Origin: JBOGIF01 sp050742415
GTDB taxonomy: Bacteria > Actinomycetota > Acidimicrobiia > Acidimicrobiales > AC-14
Length of the DNA: 28,700 bases
NCBI GenBank assembly: GCA_050742415.1
Contig: JBOGIF010000132.1
Span: 1 to 28,700 of the forward strand
Direction: 5' to 3'
A model generated the notes under the pieces. It was not told the origin of the DNA and ran no database searches. It was given only the letters and a program-made list of their open reading frames with translations. Both the position numbers and the translations under genes were made by a program. Position 1 is the stretch's first letter, and each line of letters opens with the position of its first letter. Below are positions 16,372 to 24,667 of the stretch, piece after piece.

Positions 16372-16410
16372 GTCGGCCGGTCCGCTGGGGCTGCACCACG
16401 ACCGGCCGAC
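16372..16410. repeat. Perfect 10-bp inverted repeat between divergent genes
   Basis: GTCGGCCGGT (16372-16381) and ACCGGCCGAC (16401-16410) are exact reverse complements with a 19-nt spacer. The repeat lies midway between the nucleotidase and uvrD2 start codons and may be an operator or a cruciform. It does not resemble the actinobacterial LexA box. Confidence 0.5.
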
Positions 16411-16438
16411 CATCCGCGTTCCTGTCACACCGCGTCGT

Positions 16439-16444
16439 TACGGT
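16439..16444 (+). promoter_or_regulatory. -10 box TACGGT for the uvrD2-like gene
   Basis: TACGGT lies 7 nt before the ATG at 16452, so the mRNA is probably leaderless. Confidence 0.45.
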
Positions 16445-16451
16445 CGGCTCC

Positions 16452-18458
16452 ATGTCCCCCGAGCTCCTGGCCGGCTTGAACGAGGCCCAGTCCCGGGCGG
16501 TCACCGCGGAGGCCGAGCCCCTGTGCATCCTGGCCGGGGCCGGCTCAGGCAAAACCAGGGTCCTCACCCGCCGGATCGCCTACCGGGCCGCCGTCGGCAC
16601 TGCGGCGCCCGAACACGTGTTGGCCCTCACCTTCACCCGCCGGGCCGCCTCCGAGCTGTCGTCCCGGCTGGCCCGCCTCGGCCTGCGTGACCGGGTCGCC
16701 GCCGGCACCTTCCACGCCCTGGCCTACGCCCAGCTCCGTCGCCGCTGGGCCGACCAAGGGGAGCGTCCACCCGCCTTGCTCGACCGCAAGCTCCGGTTGC
16801 TGTTCCCCCTCTTGCCCGGCCGCAGGGACGCCACCGTCCAGCCGGCCGACGTCGCCACCGAGATCGAGTGGGCAAAGGCGCGGATGATCGCGCCGTCAGC
16901 GTACGCGGAGGCCGCCGCCGCGGCCGGACGCCGACCGCCTCTCGCCGGCGACTCCATGGCCGCGATCTTCGACCGGTACGAGAAGGAGAAGGAGAAGCGG
17001 TGCCTCGTCGACTTCGACGACCTCCTGCTGCTCTGCGCCACCGCCATCGAGACCCAGCCCGCCTTTGCCGCAGCTCAACGTTGGCGCTTCCGCCACATCC
17101 TGGTCGACGAGTTCCAGGACGTGAACCCCCTACAGTTCCGCTTGCTGGAGGCCTGGAGGGGCAAGCGCCCGGGTCTATGCGTGGTAGGCGACCCGAACCA
17201 AGCCATCTACGCCTGGAACGGCGCCGACGCCGGATTTCTCACCGACTTCGCGCGCCGCTTTCCGGGCGCCACATGCGTAAGCCTCGACGACAATTACCGG
17301 TCGTCGCCGCAGGTGCTGGCCGTGGCCAACTCGGTGCTCGAGAGCGGTGGCGCGGGGGCTCGGCTGCTCCGGCCCAACTCGGCCGACGGTCCGGTGCCGA
17401 CCGTGAGGTCGTACCCGACCGAGCGCGACGAGGCCAAGGCCCTGGCCGGCGCCCTTCGCCGGCGGTCGGCCGACGGTTGGTCACGGCTTGCCGTGCTGAC
17501 CCGCACCCACGCCCAGCTCGTCGTCCTCGAAGAGGCGCTGCGGGCCGCTGCCGTTCCCTACCGGCTCCGGGGCTCGGCCACCTTCCTGGCCAGGCCGGAG
17601 GTGGTCGAGGCGCTCGCCATCCTGGAGGGGGCGGCCGGGTCCCTTCTCTCCGTGGCCCTTCCCGACATCGACGACATGAGTAGCGGCGCGGGCACCGGGA
17701 ACACAGGAGCGGCTGACGAACGTCAGGCCTCGCTCCGGGAGCTGCGGCGGCTGGCCGACGAGCACCTGGCCGCTGACGACCAGGCCACCGTGGCCGGGTT
17801 CGTGGGCTGGCTTCGCACCACCCTCCGGGCCGAGGAGCCGGCCCCGGGCGGCGACGTGGTCGAGCTCGCCACCTTCCACGCCGCCAAGGGCCTCGAGTGG
17901 GACGTCGTCTTCCTCGCCGGGCTGGAGCACGGCTTGATGCCCATTGGTCGCGCCGAGACACCCGAGGCCAAGGCCGAGGAGCGCCGGCTGCTCTACGTGG
18001 CCGCCACCCGTGCCCGCCGCGAGCTCCACTGCTCCTGGGCTGAACGTCGCACCTTCGGGTCCCGCGCCATGTCGCGATCGCCGTCGCCGTACCTCGCCAC
18101 CATCGAGGCGGTTGCCCGCGACATCCGCGAGGGTGGCACCGGCGCGGGTTGGAAGCGCTTCGTCGACGAGGGTCGCACCGCGCTTGCTGGGTCCGGAGGC
18201 GGCCGCCGTCCCACCGTCCGCGCCGGCGCCCATGCCGATCCCGGGGTGCTCCAGGCGCTCAAGAGCTGGCGGGCCACCATGGCCCGGGCGTCCGGGGTGC
18301 CTGCATTCGTGGTGTTCCACGACACAACCCTCGCGGCTGTCGCCGAAGCCCGGCCCCAGGACCGGGCCGCCCTCCTGGCCCTCCCGGGCGTAGGACCGGT
18401 CAAGGCCGAACGCTACGGAGAAGCCCTGCTCGCGGTGGTCGCCACGGCCACCGGTTGA
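16452..18458 (+). CDS. UvrD2-like superfamily 1 DNA helicase with HRDC domain
   Basis: The 668-residue ATP-dependent 3'-5' helicase has motif Q (LNEAQSRAV), Walker A GAGSGKT (29-35), motif Ia ALTFTRRAASEL, TFHALA, Walker B DEFQD (219-223), motif III VVGDPNQAIYAWNGAD, motif IV LDDNYRSS, motif V TFHAAKGLEWDVVFL and motif VI LLYVAATRARREL. The C-terminal 80 residues form an HRDC domain (LQALKSWRATMARASGVPAFVVFHD, then ALLALPGVGPVKAERYGEALLAVV). This matches mycobacterial UvrD2, but the Cys4 zinc motif between helicase core and HRDC is not visible here. It acts in DNA repair and replication. The start has TACGGT 7 nt upstream. Confidence 0.9.
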   Translation: MSPELLAGLNEAQSRAVTAEAEPLCILAGAGSGKTRVLTRRIAYRAAVGTAAPEHVLALTFTRRAASELSSRLARLGLRDRVAAGTFHALAYAQLRRRWADQGERPPALLDRKLRLLFPLLPGRRDATVQPADVATEIEWAKARMIAPSAYAEAAAAAGRRPPLAGDSMAAIFDRYEKEKEKRCLVDFDDLLLLCATAIETQPAFAAAQRWRFRHILVDEFQDVNPLQFRLLEAWRGKRPGLCVVGDPNQAIYAWNGADAGFLTDFARRFPGATCVSLDDNYRSSPQVLAVANSVLESGGAGARLLRPNSADGPVPTVRSYPTERDEAKALAGALRRRSADGWSRLAVLTRTHAQLVVLEEALRAAAVPYRLRGSATFLARPEVVEALAILEGAAGSLLSVALPDIDDMSSGAGTGNTGAADERQASLRELRRLADEHLAADDQATVAGFVGWLRTTLRAEEPAPGGDVVELATFHAAKGLEWDVVFLAGLEHGLMPIGRAETPEAKAEERRLLYVAATRARRELHCSWAERRTFGSRAMSRSPSPYLATIEAVARDIREGGTGAGWKRFVDEGRTALAGSGGGRRPTVRAGAHADPGVLQALKSWRATMARASGVPAFVVFHDTTLAAVAEARPQDRAALLALPGVGPVKAERYGEALLAVVATATG

Positions 18459-18489
18459 CTTGGGGCAGGCCCGGCGCGACAACAGGGCC

Positions 18490-18804
18490 ATGACCTTCTA
18501 CCAATGGCCGAGCGACGAGGGTTGGCCATACCCGGACGGCGTCGAGACCGGCTCCGTCCCAGAGCGCCCCGACCTCGATAGCTCGATCGACGACGACGCC
18601 TTGGTCCTGCGGGCGGCCCCGCCCCACCTCTTCGACCGGCTCGAGCCCCTCGAGCGCCAAGTCATCACATCCCATTACGGCCTGGCGGGGGATCCTCCGC
18701 TCACCATGAAACAGCTGCACAACGAATGGGGGCTGCCCCGCGCCGACCTGCGCGAGGCCCTCGCCTCCGGGCTGGCCAAGCTCCGAACCCGGCTCCGGGA
18801 CTAG
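18490..18804 (+). CDS. Orphan sigma-70 region-4-like DNA-binding protein
   Basis: The 104-residue protein has an acidic, Trp/Pro-containing N-terminus (1-45), then LFDRLEPLERQVITSHYGLAGDPPLTMKQLHNEWGL and ADLREALASGLAKLRTRL, which follows the sigma region 4 helix-turn-helix pattern. Region 2, the part that binds the core polymerase clamp and the -10 element, is absent. It may work as an accessory transcription factor that binds -35-like DNA, or as a regulator of a sigma factor. It lies 31 nt after the helicase gene and may share its transcript. The ATG at 18490 has neither a clear Shine-Dalgarno nor a -10 of its own. Its stop lies inside the palindrome at 18801. Confidence 0.75.
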   Translation: MTFYQWPSDEGWPYPDGVETGSVPERPDLDSSIDDDALVLRAAPPHLFDRLEPLERQVITSHYGLAGDPPLTMKQLHNEWGLPRADLREALASGLAKLRTRLRD

Positions 18805-18824
18805 CCCGGCCGCGGCCGGGCTAG
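18801..18824. terminator. Perfect 24-nt palindrome, bidirectional terminator
   Basis: The 24 nt from 18801 to 18824 are a perfect palindrome with a CTAGCCCGGCCG half-site. It contains the TAG stop of the plus-strand sigma-like gene (18802-18804) and the TAG stop of the minus-strand exonuclease gene (18821-18823). It is GC-rich, has no T-tract, and sits where both convergent transcripts must end. Confidence 0.75.
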
Positions 18825-19612
18825 ACGTCGAAGTCCACGAGGACCGGGGCGTGGTCGGAAGGCCCCTTGCCCTTGCGGGCGAACCGGTCGATGAGCGCGT
18901 AGGTCGCCCGCTCCGCCAGCGGGGCTGATGCCAGAACCAGATCGATCCGCAGGCCGCGGTGCTGGTGGAAGTCCCCGGCCCGGTAGTCCCACCACGAGTA
19001 GAGGCGGCCCTGGTCGTACCGCCGGCGGAACACGTCGACCAGGCCCCACGCCTCGAGGGCCCGAACCGCCTCCCGCTCCGGCGGGCTGACATGGGTGGCG
19101 CCGTGCAGCTTGGTGGCATCCCAGACGTCGCGGTCGTCCGGGGCCACGTTGAAGTCGCCGCACACCACCAGGCGACCGCCCGGGTCGCAGGCTGATTCGA
19201 GGTGCTGGCTCAGCCGGGCCAGCCACGCCAGCTTGGCTTCGTAGTGCTCACTGCCAACCATTCGGCCGTTCGGCACGTAGACGCTGGCCACGCGTACTCC
19301 GCCGCACGTGGCCCACAGCAGGCGTGCTTCGGTGGACTCGTCCTCGGCCTGGTCGGAGAAGCCGGCGACCACGTCGCTGATGCCCACCCGGCTGAGGATG
19401 GCGACGCCGTTCCACTGGCCCTGCCCGAAGTGGGCGGACTCGTAGCCGAGGGCGGAGAACGACAGGGCGGGGAAGGCGACGTCGGCGAGCTTGGTCTCCT
19501 GCATGCAGAGGATGTCCGGCCTGGCGTAGGCAAGCCACTCCTCGACGCGGCCCATCCGGGCTTTCAGCGAGTTGACGTTCCAGGTTGCGACGCGCAAGGG
19601 ACCGTTGCTCAA
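18821..19612 (-). CDS. xth: Exonuclease III, AP endonuclease (XthA)
   Basis: The 263-residue protein is a Mg2+-dependent exonuclease and AP endonuclease of base excision repair. It shows RVATWNVNSLKARM at the N-terminus, ILCMQETKLAD with the catalytic Glu, the VVCGDFNVAPDDRDVW Asp-Asn motif, and a C-terminal SDHAPVLVD with the Asp-His pair. The TTG at 19612 overlaps the stop of the upstream gene (TTGA), so it is read by coupled translation. A second TTG at 19597 begins directly with MRVATWN, which fits the family N-terminus better; the true start is unresolved. It is the last gene of the kgd operon-like run. Confidence 0.93.
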   Translation of the reverse strand: MSNGPLRVATWNVNSLKARMGRVEEWLAYARPDILCMQETKLADVAFPALSFSALGYESAHFGQGQWNGVAILSRVGISDVVAGFSDQAEDESTEARLLWATCGGVRVASVYVPNGRMVGSEHYEAKLAWLARLSQHLESACDPGGRLVVCGDFNVAPDDRDVWDATKLHGATHVSPPEREAVRALEAWGLVDVFRRRYDQGRLYSWWDYRAGDFHQHRGLRIDLVLASAPLAERATYALIDRFARKGKGPSDHAPVLVDFDV

Positions 19613-20961
19613 AAGGCAGGCGGGCTCGCCTTTGCCGCCTTCTTTGCCGCAGTCGTCCTCTTCGCCGCCGTCTTCTTGGCGGGCGCCTTCTTCGGTGCCG
19701 TCACCTTCTTGGTCGCAGCCTTCTTTGCCAGCGCCGCCTTCTTGGACGGCGCCTTCTTGGCCGGAGCCTTCTTGGCCGGAGCCTTCTTGGCTGCTGCTGC
19801 CTTCCTGGCGGCGGGGACCTTCTTCGCCACGGCCTTTTTGGCCACCGGCGCCTTCTTCGGTGTTGCCTTCTTGGCCGCAGCGGTCTTCTCGGGTGCCAGC
19901 TCCTTCGCCGCCGCCTTGGTCGCGGTGGCCGTCTTCTTGGTGGCCGCCTTCCTGGGCGCGGCCTTCTTCACGGTCCGGGCGGGCTTGGCCCCGACGTCGA
20001 TCTCCGCCTCGACCGTCTCGTCGGTGGGGGCACCGGAGATCCGCGCCAGGCCCGGCAGGGCGAGCTCGATGCCGCGCCTGGGCGGGTCCAGCGCCTGCAC
20101 GACGAACGCACGCGTCTCACCGCGCTTCAGCACGTCCTTGGCACTGCGGGGCGGAGGGTCGCCTAGGCCGGAGACCGGCGCGTAGCACCGGGCGCCAGCA
20201 GCCACGACGAAGGCGCCGTGGGAGGTGAACGTGTCCACGGTTCCCTCTACCTCGGTGCCGAGATGGTGGTCGGCGATGAAGGTGATGAACGGCAGCGGGT
20301 CGTTGATGGCCTCGGGCGTCTTAGCCGGCCTGCGGCTGCCTCTTCGCGGTGCCCGAGGCGCCCCGGGTGCGACCGCCTCGGCAGTGGCCGCAGCTATGGC
20401 CTTCTCGACCGGCTCCGCCGCAGGCTCCGTCTGCTTGCGTCTGGCCGCCTTGGCGTCGCGTACTGCCACCCTGCTCTTCGGGCCCCGCACCGGGGTCCGC
20501 GGCGTGAATATCCAGCCGACAGCCGGCACTGGCTTGCCGCCGATCAGCCGGCCCTCGTCGAAGAGCCACTGGTACTCGCCGTGGAACTCCTGGAAAGAGT
20601 CGTTCGACAGCACCACGGCGTCGATGCGGTCGGCGATCCTGAGCAGGAAGCCGTCACCTCGGCCGATGGCGCCGGCCGGAGGGGACACGATCTCGCCGGC
20701 CTCCTCCGCCCCCTCGAACACGGCCAGCTCCGACGGATCGATCCGGTACCCGAACGACGCGTCGACGACGACGATCATCTCGTCCTCGGTGTGTTCCGAT
20801 CGGTAGGCCCGGACCGCTTCGTCGAGCTGCACCAGGCTGGGTACCGACCGGCCTTCGGTGGCCAGGTTGGACCCGTCGACGACGACACGGCGAGGCCCGA
20901 CCGGCACGGGGGCGGCCGAACGAGGAGGGCCCTTGGGGGGCGGGCCCTTGGGAATGAGCAT
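19609..20961 (-). CDS. NYN/Zc3h12a-type ribonuclease fused to an S1-like domain and an H1-like lysine-rich tail
   Basis: The 450-residue protein has three parts. Residues 24-160 are a PIN-like NYN/Zc3h12a-type RNase: RRVVVDGSN (Asp29), VVVDASFGY, GRGDGFLLRIAD (Asp103) and VVLSNDSFQEFH (Asp121), the expected acidic set. Residues about 231-305 (EVEGTVDTFTSHGAFVVAAGARCYAPVSG, then RGETRAFVVQAL) look like an S1/OB RNA-binding domain. Residues about 330-450 are Ala/Lys/Pro repeats (AKKAPAKKAP), like bacterial histone-H1-like tails. An RNA-cleaving enzyme tethered to nucleic acid is inferred. The ATG at 20961 is 11 nt after the kgd stop; an in-frame TTG at 20976 would overlap the stop. It is followed by xth with a 3-nt overlap. 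Confidence 0.8.
   Translation of the reverse strand: MLIPKGPPPKGPPRSAAPVPVGPRRVVVDGSNLATEGRSVPSLVQLDEAVRAYRSEHTEDEMIVVVDASFGYRIDPSELAVFEGAEEAGEIVSPPAGAIGRGDGFLLRIADRIDAVVLSNDSFQEFHGEYQWLFDEGRLIGGKPVPAVGWIFTPRTPVRGPKSRVAVRDAKAARRKQTEPAAEPVEKAIAAATAEAVAPGAPRAPRRGSRRPAKTPEAINDPLPFITFIADHHLGTEVEGTVDTFTSHGAFVVAAGARCYAPVSGLGDPPPRSAKDVLKRGETRAFVVQALDPPRRGIELALPGLARISGAPTDETVEAEIDVGAKPARTVKKAAPRKAATKKTATATKAAAKELAPEKTAAAKKATPKKAPVAKKAVAKKVPAARKAAAAKKAPAKKAPAKKAPSKKAALAKKAATKKVTAPKKAPAKKTAAKRTTAAKKAAKASPPAF
19612..19985 (-). repeat. Degenerate lysine/alanine-rich coding repeats
   Basis: The DNA encodes AKKAP, AKKA and similar pentapeptide units in tandem (for example AKKAPAKKAPAKKAP around residues 391-405), with matching runs of CTTCTTGGC/CTTCTTCGC on the plus strand. 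It is H1-tail-like low-complexity sequence and could vary in length between strains. Confidence 0.8.
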
Positions 20962-20972
20962 GGTGCGATTAG

Positions 20973-23900
20973 TCAAGCATCCGCGGCCGGTCCGGGAGGT
21001 GATCCCTCAAGCCCGACGAAAACCTCGTCGAGCAGCCTCTCCTGCTCACGCTGGTGCACGGTGTGGCTACCGGTGGCGGGACTGGCTGACTCCCGGCGGC
21101 TCACATGGGTGAGACGGCGCCCCCCGGGGAGACCACCTTCCAGACGGGCGTGCACGAACGACCACGCCCCCATGTTCTCCGGCTCTTCCTGGAGCCACGA
21201 CACCTCGGCCGCTTCCGGATAGCTGGCGAGGACCTCCGAGATCCTGGTCGCCGGCCACGGGTACAGCTGCTCCAGGCGGACGACAGCGGCTGGGAGCTTT
21301 CCCGCGTCGCGTCTGGCCATGGCGTCGTAGGACACCTTCCCCGAGGTGAGCACCACCCTCCGCACTGCCGCGCGAGGGGCCGTCGCAGCGAACGCCGGGT
21401 CGTCGAGCACCTCCTCGAAGCGGCCCGAGACGAAGTCCTCCACGGGCGACCGTGACTGGCGGGCGCGCAGCAGCGACTTGGGCGTGAGCACCACCAGAGG
21501 ACGGCGCGGCCACAGGCAGCACTGGCGGCGCAGCACGTGGAAGTACTGGGCCGCGGTGGTGGGGTTGGCCACGCGCAGGTTGCCGTCGGCACAAAGGGTC
21601 AGGAACCGCTCCAGTCTCGCGGACGAGTGCTCCGGGCCTTGGCCCTCGTAGCCGTGGGGCAGCAGCAGGACCAGGCCGGAGGTCTGCCCCCACTTGCTCT
21701 CGGCGGCGGCGATGAACTGGTCGACCACCACCTGGGCACCGTTGACGAAGTCCCCGAACTGGGCCTCCCATGCCACCAGCGCCCGCGGGTGGGCGGTCGA
21801 GTACCCGTACTCGAATCCCAGGGCCGCGTACTCCGACAGCAGAGAGTCGTAGACCCGGACCCGACCCCTGGCGCCCAACGCCGTCAAGGGCACCCACTCC
21901 CGCCCCGTCTCGTAGTCGACGAGAACGGCGTGGCGCTGCGAGAACGTCCCGCGCCGTGAGTCCTGGCCCGACAGGCGCAGATCGGTGCCCTCCAACAGGA
22001 GCGACCCGAAGGCCAGGGACTCGGCCAGGGTCCACTCGACCTGTCCGCTGGCGTACAGGGCCGAGCGCGTCTCCATCTGGCGGACAAGCTTGGGGTGGAT
22101 GGTGAAACCGTCGGGGGGCCGGTGGGTGGCGGCCACGACGCGGTCGAGCACGGCCCGGTCGACGGCCGTGGCCGGCTCCAGGTCCTCCGAAGACGTGGGC
22201 GGCTCCTGAGTGGGTCGAACCGGCCTCGTCTGGCGCGTCTCGTCGAAGGCGGCACGCATCCGCTCCACGAAGTCGTCGAGCGCCTTCTCGGCCTCGTCGA
22301 CACCGATGTCGCCCCGGCGCATGAGCGTCTCGGTGTAGAGCTTGCGGACCGAGCGCCGGGCTTCGATGCGCTTGTACATCAGGGGCTGGGTGTACGAAGG
22401 GTCGTCGGTCTCGTTGTGGCCGTGGCGGCGGTAGCAGAACATGTCGATCACCACGTCCTTGCGGAACCTCTGGCGGAAGCCGAACGCCAGCCGGGCGACG
22501 CGCACGCACGCCTCCGGGTCGTCGCCGTTCACGTGGAGGATCGGCGCCTGCACCATCTTCGCCACGTCGGTCGGGTAGACCGAGGAGCGGGCCTCGGCCG
22601 CGGCGGTGGTGAAGCCGAGCTGGTTGTTGACCACCAGGTGGATAGTGCCCCCGACCCGGTAGCCGCGCAGGCCCGAGAGGTTCAATGTCTCGGCGACCAC
22701 GCCCTGGCCGGCGAAGGCAGCGTCGCCGTGTACCAGCACGGGCAGGACGTCGAAGGAGTCGGGGTCGCCGATCAGGTCCTGCTTCGCCCGCACCATCCCC
22801 TCGACGACCGGGTCGACCGCCTCCAGATGCGACGGGTTCGACGCCAGCGCCACCGGCAGCTCCCGCCCGGAGCGGCCCCGGAAGACGCCACTGGCCCCTA
22901 GGTGGTAGCGGACGTCGCCCGACCCGTGGATGGTCGCCGGGTCGAGGTCCCCCTCGAAGCCCCGAAAGATCTGCGACAGCGGCTGGCCGACGATGTTGGC
23001 GAGCACGTTGAGCCGGCCGCGGTGCGCCATCCCGAGCACCGCCTCGGTGCAGTCGGCGCGGGCGGCGCAGTCGAGCAGCTCGTCGAGCAGCGCGATGGCG
23101 CTCTCGGCCCCCTCCAAGCCGAAGCGCTTGTGGCCCACGAACTTGGTGTGGAGAAAGCGCTCGAAGGCCTCGGCGGCGTTGAGCCGCCCGAGGATGTGCA
23201 GCTGCTCCTCGGTAGTGAGTGTCGTGGTAACGCCTTCGACGTGCTCCTGGATCCAGCGCTTCTGCTCGGGCTCCTGCACGTGCATGTACTCCACGCCGAC
23301 CCTGCGGCAGTAGGCGTCGCGCAGCACGCCCAAAACGTCACCAAGCGTCATGACGTCGGAGCCTGCGACACCGTCTGTGAAGAACTCCCGGTCGAGGTCC
23401 CAGATGGTGAGGCCGTACGAGGCCGGGTCGAGCTCGGGATGCGTGCGTGGCTCAGTGAGGCTCAGGGGGTCCAGGTCGGCGATGAGATGGCCGCGCACCC
23501 GGTACATGTTGATGAGGGTCTGCACGTGCACCTGCTTGGCCAGCCGGGCCTCGTGGTGGTCGGGTGGGTTCGAGTCCGGCCGCCACCGCACGGCTTCGTA
23601 GGGCACACCCAACGACCGGAACACGTCGTCGTAGAAGCCGTCGGCCCCGAGCAGGAGCTCGTGGACCCGGGCTAGGAAGAGGCCCGACTCGGCACCCTGG
23701 ATCACCCGGTGGTCGTAAGTCGAGGTCACGGTGACCACCTTGGAGATGCCGAGCTGGGCCAGGGCCCGGCGATCGGCCCCCTCGAACTCCGCCGGATAGC
23801 CGAGGGCGCCGATGCCGACGATCACGCTCTGGCCGGCCATCAGCCTGGGGACCGACTGTACGGTGCCCAGCGTGCCCGGGTTGGTTAGGGTCAAGGTCAC

Positions 23901-24584
23901 GCCCGCGAAGTCGTCGGGCGCGGCGCGACCGGAGCGGACCTTGCGGACCAGCTCCTCGTAGGCGGCCTGGAACGCGGCGAAGCCGAGCGTGTCGGCGTCC
24001 GGCAGGCAGGGAACCATGAGCGTCCTCGACCCGTCCGGACGGACCCAGTCGATGGCCAGCCCGAGGCCGACGCGGTCGTGCTTGACGACCGAGGGCCGGC
24101 CGCCGTCGTCGGAGTAGGTAGCGCGCATCGCCGGCATCTCGGCCAGCGCCCGCACGACCGCGTAGCCGATGAGGTGGGTGAAGCTCACGCGGGTGGCGCC
24201 GACCCGGCCGAGATGGCCGTTCAGAACTTTGCGGTTCACCTCCAGCAGGCGGGCGGGGATAACCCGCACACTGGTCGCAGTCGGCACCGAGAGGCTCGAC
24301 TCCATGTGGGCGGCCACGGCTGCCTGCGCACCACGCAGGGGTGTGGCCCCGAGCGCAGCGGCCTTGGTGGGCGGAGCCTCCGCCCGGCTCCCATTGGTCG
24401 CGACGCCCACGTGACCGTCGGATGGCTTGTTGGGCCGGTGCCCGTCGGCGCCTTCGGGGCGGTAGTCCTCGAAGAAGTCCCGCCAGCTCTCGCTCACCGA
24501 CGAGGGATCGGCCAGGAACCGCTCGTGCATCTCGTCGACGAGTCCGGCGTTGGGCCCGAAGACCGGGCTGAGCGGCTCCGGCAT
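20973..24584 (-). CDS. kgd: Multifunctional 2-oxoglutarate decarboxylase/dehydrogenase E1-E2 fusion (Kgd)
   Basis: This 1203-residue protein is the actinobacterial form of the TCA-cycle 2-oxoglutarate enzyme. An N-terminal helper segment (MPEPLSPVFGPNAGLVDEMHE; about 1-45) and linker precede an E2 succinyltransferase-type domain (about 95-312) with the catalytic DHRVIQGAESG motif (His292). No lipoyl domain is present, as in mycobacterial Kgd. The E1 part (about 345 to the end) has GMAHRGRLNVLAN (518-530), the thiamine-diphosphate motif GDAAFAGQGVVAETLN and VNNQLGFTT. The separate E2 and lipoamide dehydrogenase genes are not in the window. The ATG at 24584 has TAGTAT 7 nt upstream on the minus strand; an in-frame GTG farther upstream is rejected on family alignment. 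Confidence 0.97.
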   Translation of the reverse strand: MPEPLSPVFGPNAGLVDEMHERFLADPSSVSESWRDFFEDYRPEGADGHRPNKPSDGHVGVATNGSRAEAPPTKAAALGATPLRGAQAAVAAHMESSLSVPTATSVRVIPARLLEVNRKVLNGHLGRVGATRVSFTHLIGYAVVRALAEMPAMRATYSDDGGRPSVVKHDRVGLGLAIDWVRPDGSRTLMVPCLPDADTLGFAAFQAAYEELVRKVRSGRAAPDDFAGVTLTLTNPGTLGTVQSVPRLMAGQSVIVGIGALGYPAEFEGADRRALAQLGISKVVTVTSTYDHRVIQGAESGLFLARVHELLLGADGFYDDVFRSLGVPYEAVRWRPDSNPPDHHEARLAKQVHVQTLINMYRVRGHLIADLDPLSLTEPRTHPELDPASYGLTIWDLDREFFTDGVAGSDVMTLGDVLGVLRDAYCRRVGVEYMHVQEPEQKRWIQEHVEGVTTTLTTEEQLHILGRLNAAEAFERFLHTKFVGHKRFGLEGAESAIALLDELLDCAARADCTEAVLGMAHRGRLNVLANIVGQPLSQIFRGFEGDLDPATIHGSGDVRYHLGASGVFRGRSGRELPVALASNPSHLEAVDPVVEGMVRAKQDLIGDPDSFDVLPVLVHGDAAFAGQGVVAETLNLSGLRGYRVGGTIHLVVNNQLGFTTAAAEARSSVYPTDVAKMVQAPILHVNGDDPEACVRVARLAFGFRQRFRKDVVIDMFCYRRHGHNETDDPSYTQPLMYKRIEARRSVRKLYTETLMRRGDIGVDEAEKALDDFVERMRAAFDETRQTRPVRPTQEPPTSSEDLEPATAVDRAVLDRVVAATHRPPDGFTIHPKLVRQMETRSALYASGQVEWTLAESLAFGSLLLEGTDLRLSGQDSRRGTFSQRHAVLVDYETGREWVPLTALGARGRVRVYDSLLSEYAALGFEYGYSTAHPRALVAWEAQFGDFVNGAQVVVDQFIAAAESKWGQTSGLVLLLPHGYEGQGPEHSSARLERFLTLCADGNLRVANPTTAAQYFHVLRRQCCLWPRRPLVVLTPKSLLRARQSRSPVEDFVSGRFEEVLDDPAFAATAPRAAVRRVVLTSGKVSYDAMARRDAGKLPAAVVRLEQLYPWPATRISEVLASYPEAAEVSWLQEEPENMGAWSFVHARLEGGLPGGRRLTHVSRRESASPATGSHTVHQREQERLLDEVFVGLEGSPPGPAADA

Positions 24585-24591
24585 CGGATCG

Positions 24592-24597
24592 ATACTA
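24592..24597 (-). promoter_or_regulatory. -10 box TAGTAT for kgd, leaderless
   Basis: On the minus strand TAGTAT lies 7 nt before the ATG at 24584, so the mRNA would be leaderless. Confidence 0.5.
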
Positions 24598-24615
24598 CGA
24601 CGGATACGCGGAAAG

Positions 24616-24657
24616 GTCGGGGCTGGGGTGCACGGCGGACGCACCCCTGGCCCCGAC
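24616..24657. other. Long GC-rich hairpin upstream of kgd
   Basis: GTCGGGGCTGGGGTGC (24616-24631) pairs with GCACCCCTGGCCCCGAC (24641-24657), leaving a single bulge or mismatch in a stem of about 16 bp and a 9-nt loop. It sits 32 nt upstream of the kgd start codon on the minus strand, beyond the predicted -10. It may be a terminator for something unseen, a small RNA or a regulatory structure. Confidence 0.5.
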
Positions 24658-24667
24658 GCAGGGGAAA

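Noticed and set aside
14726..16690. A 654-codon plus-strand open frame
   Set aside because: It is opposite def, the ACT protein and the nucleotidase, and enters uvrD2 in another frame.
19612..19985. Short tandem units suggesting a CRISPR array or minisatellite
   Set aside because: The units are coding, frame-preserving Lys/Ala/Pro repeats in an intact protein and lack uniform spacers.
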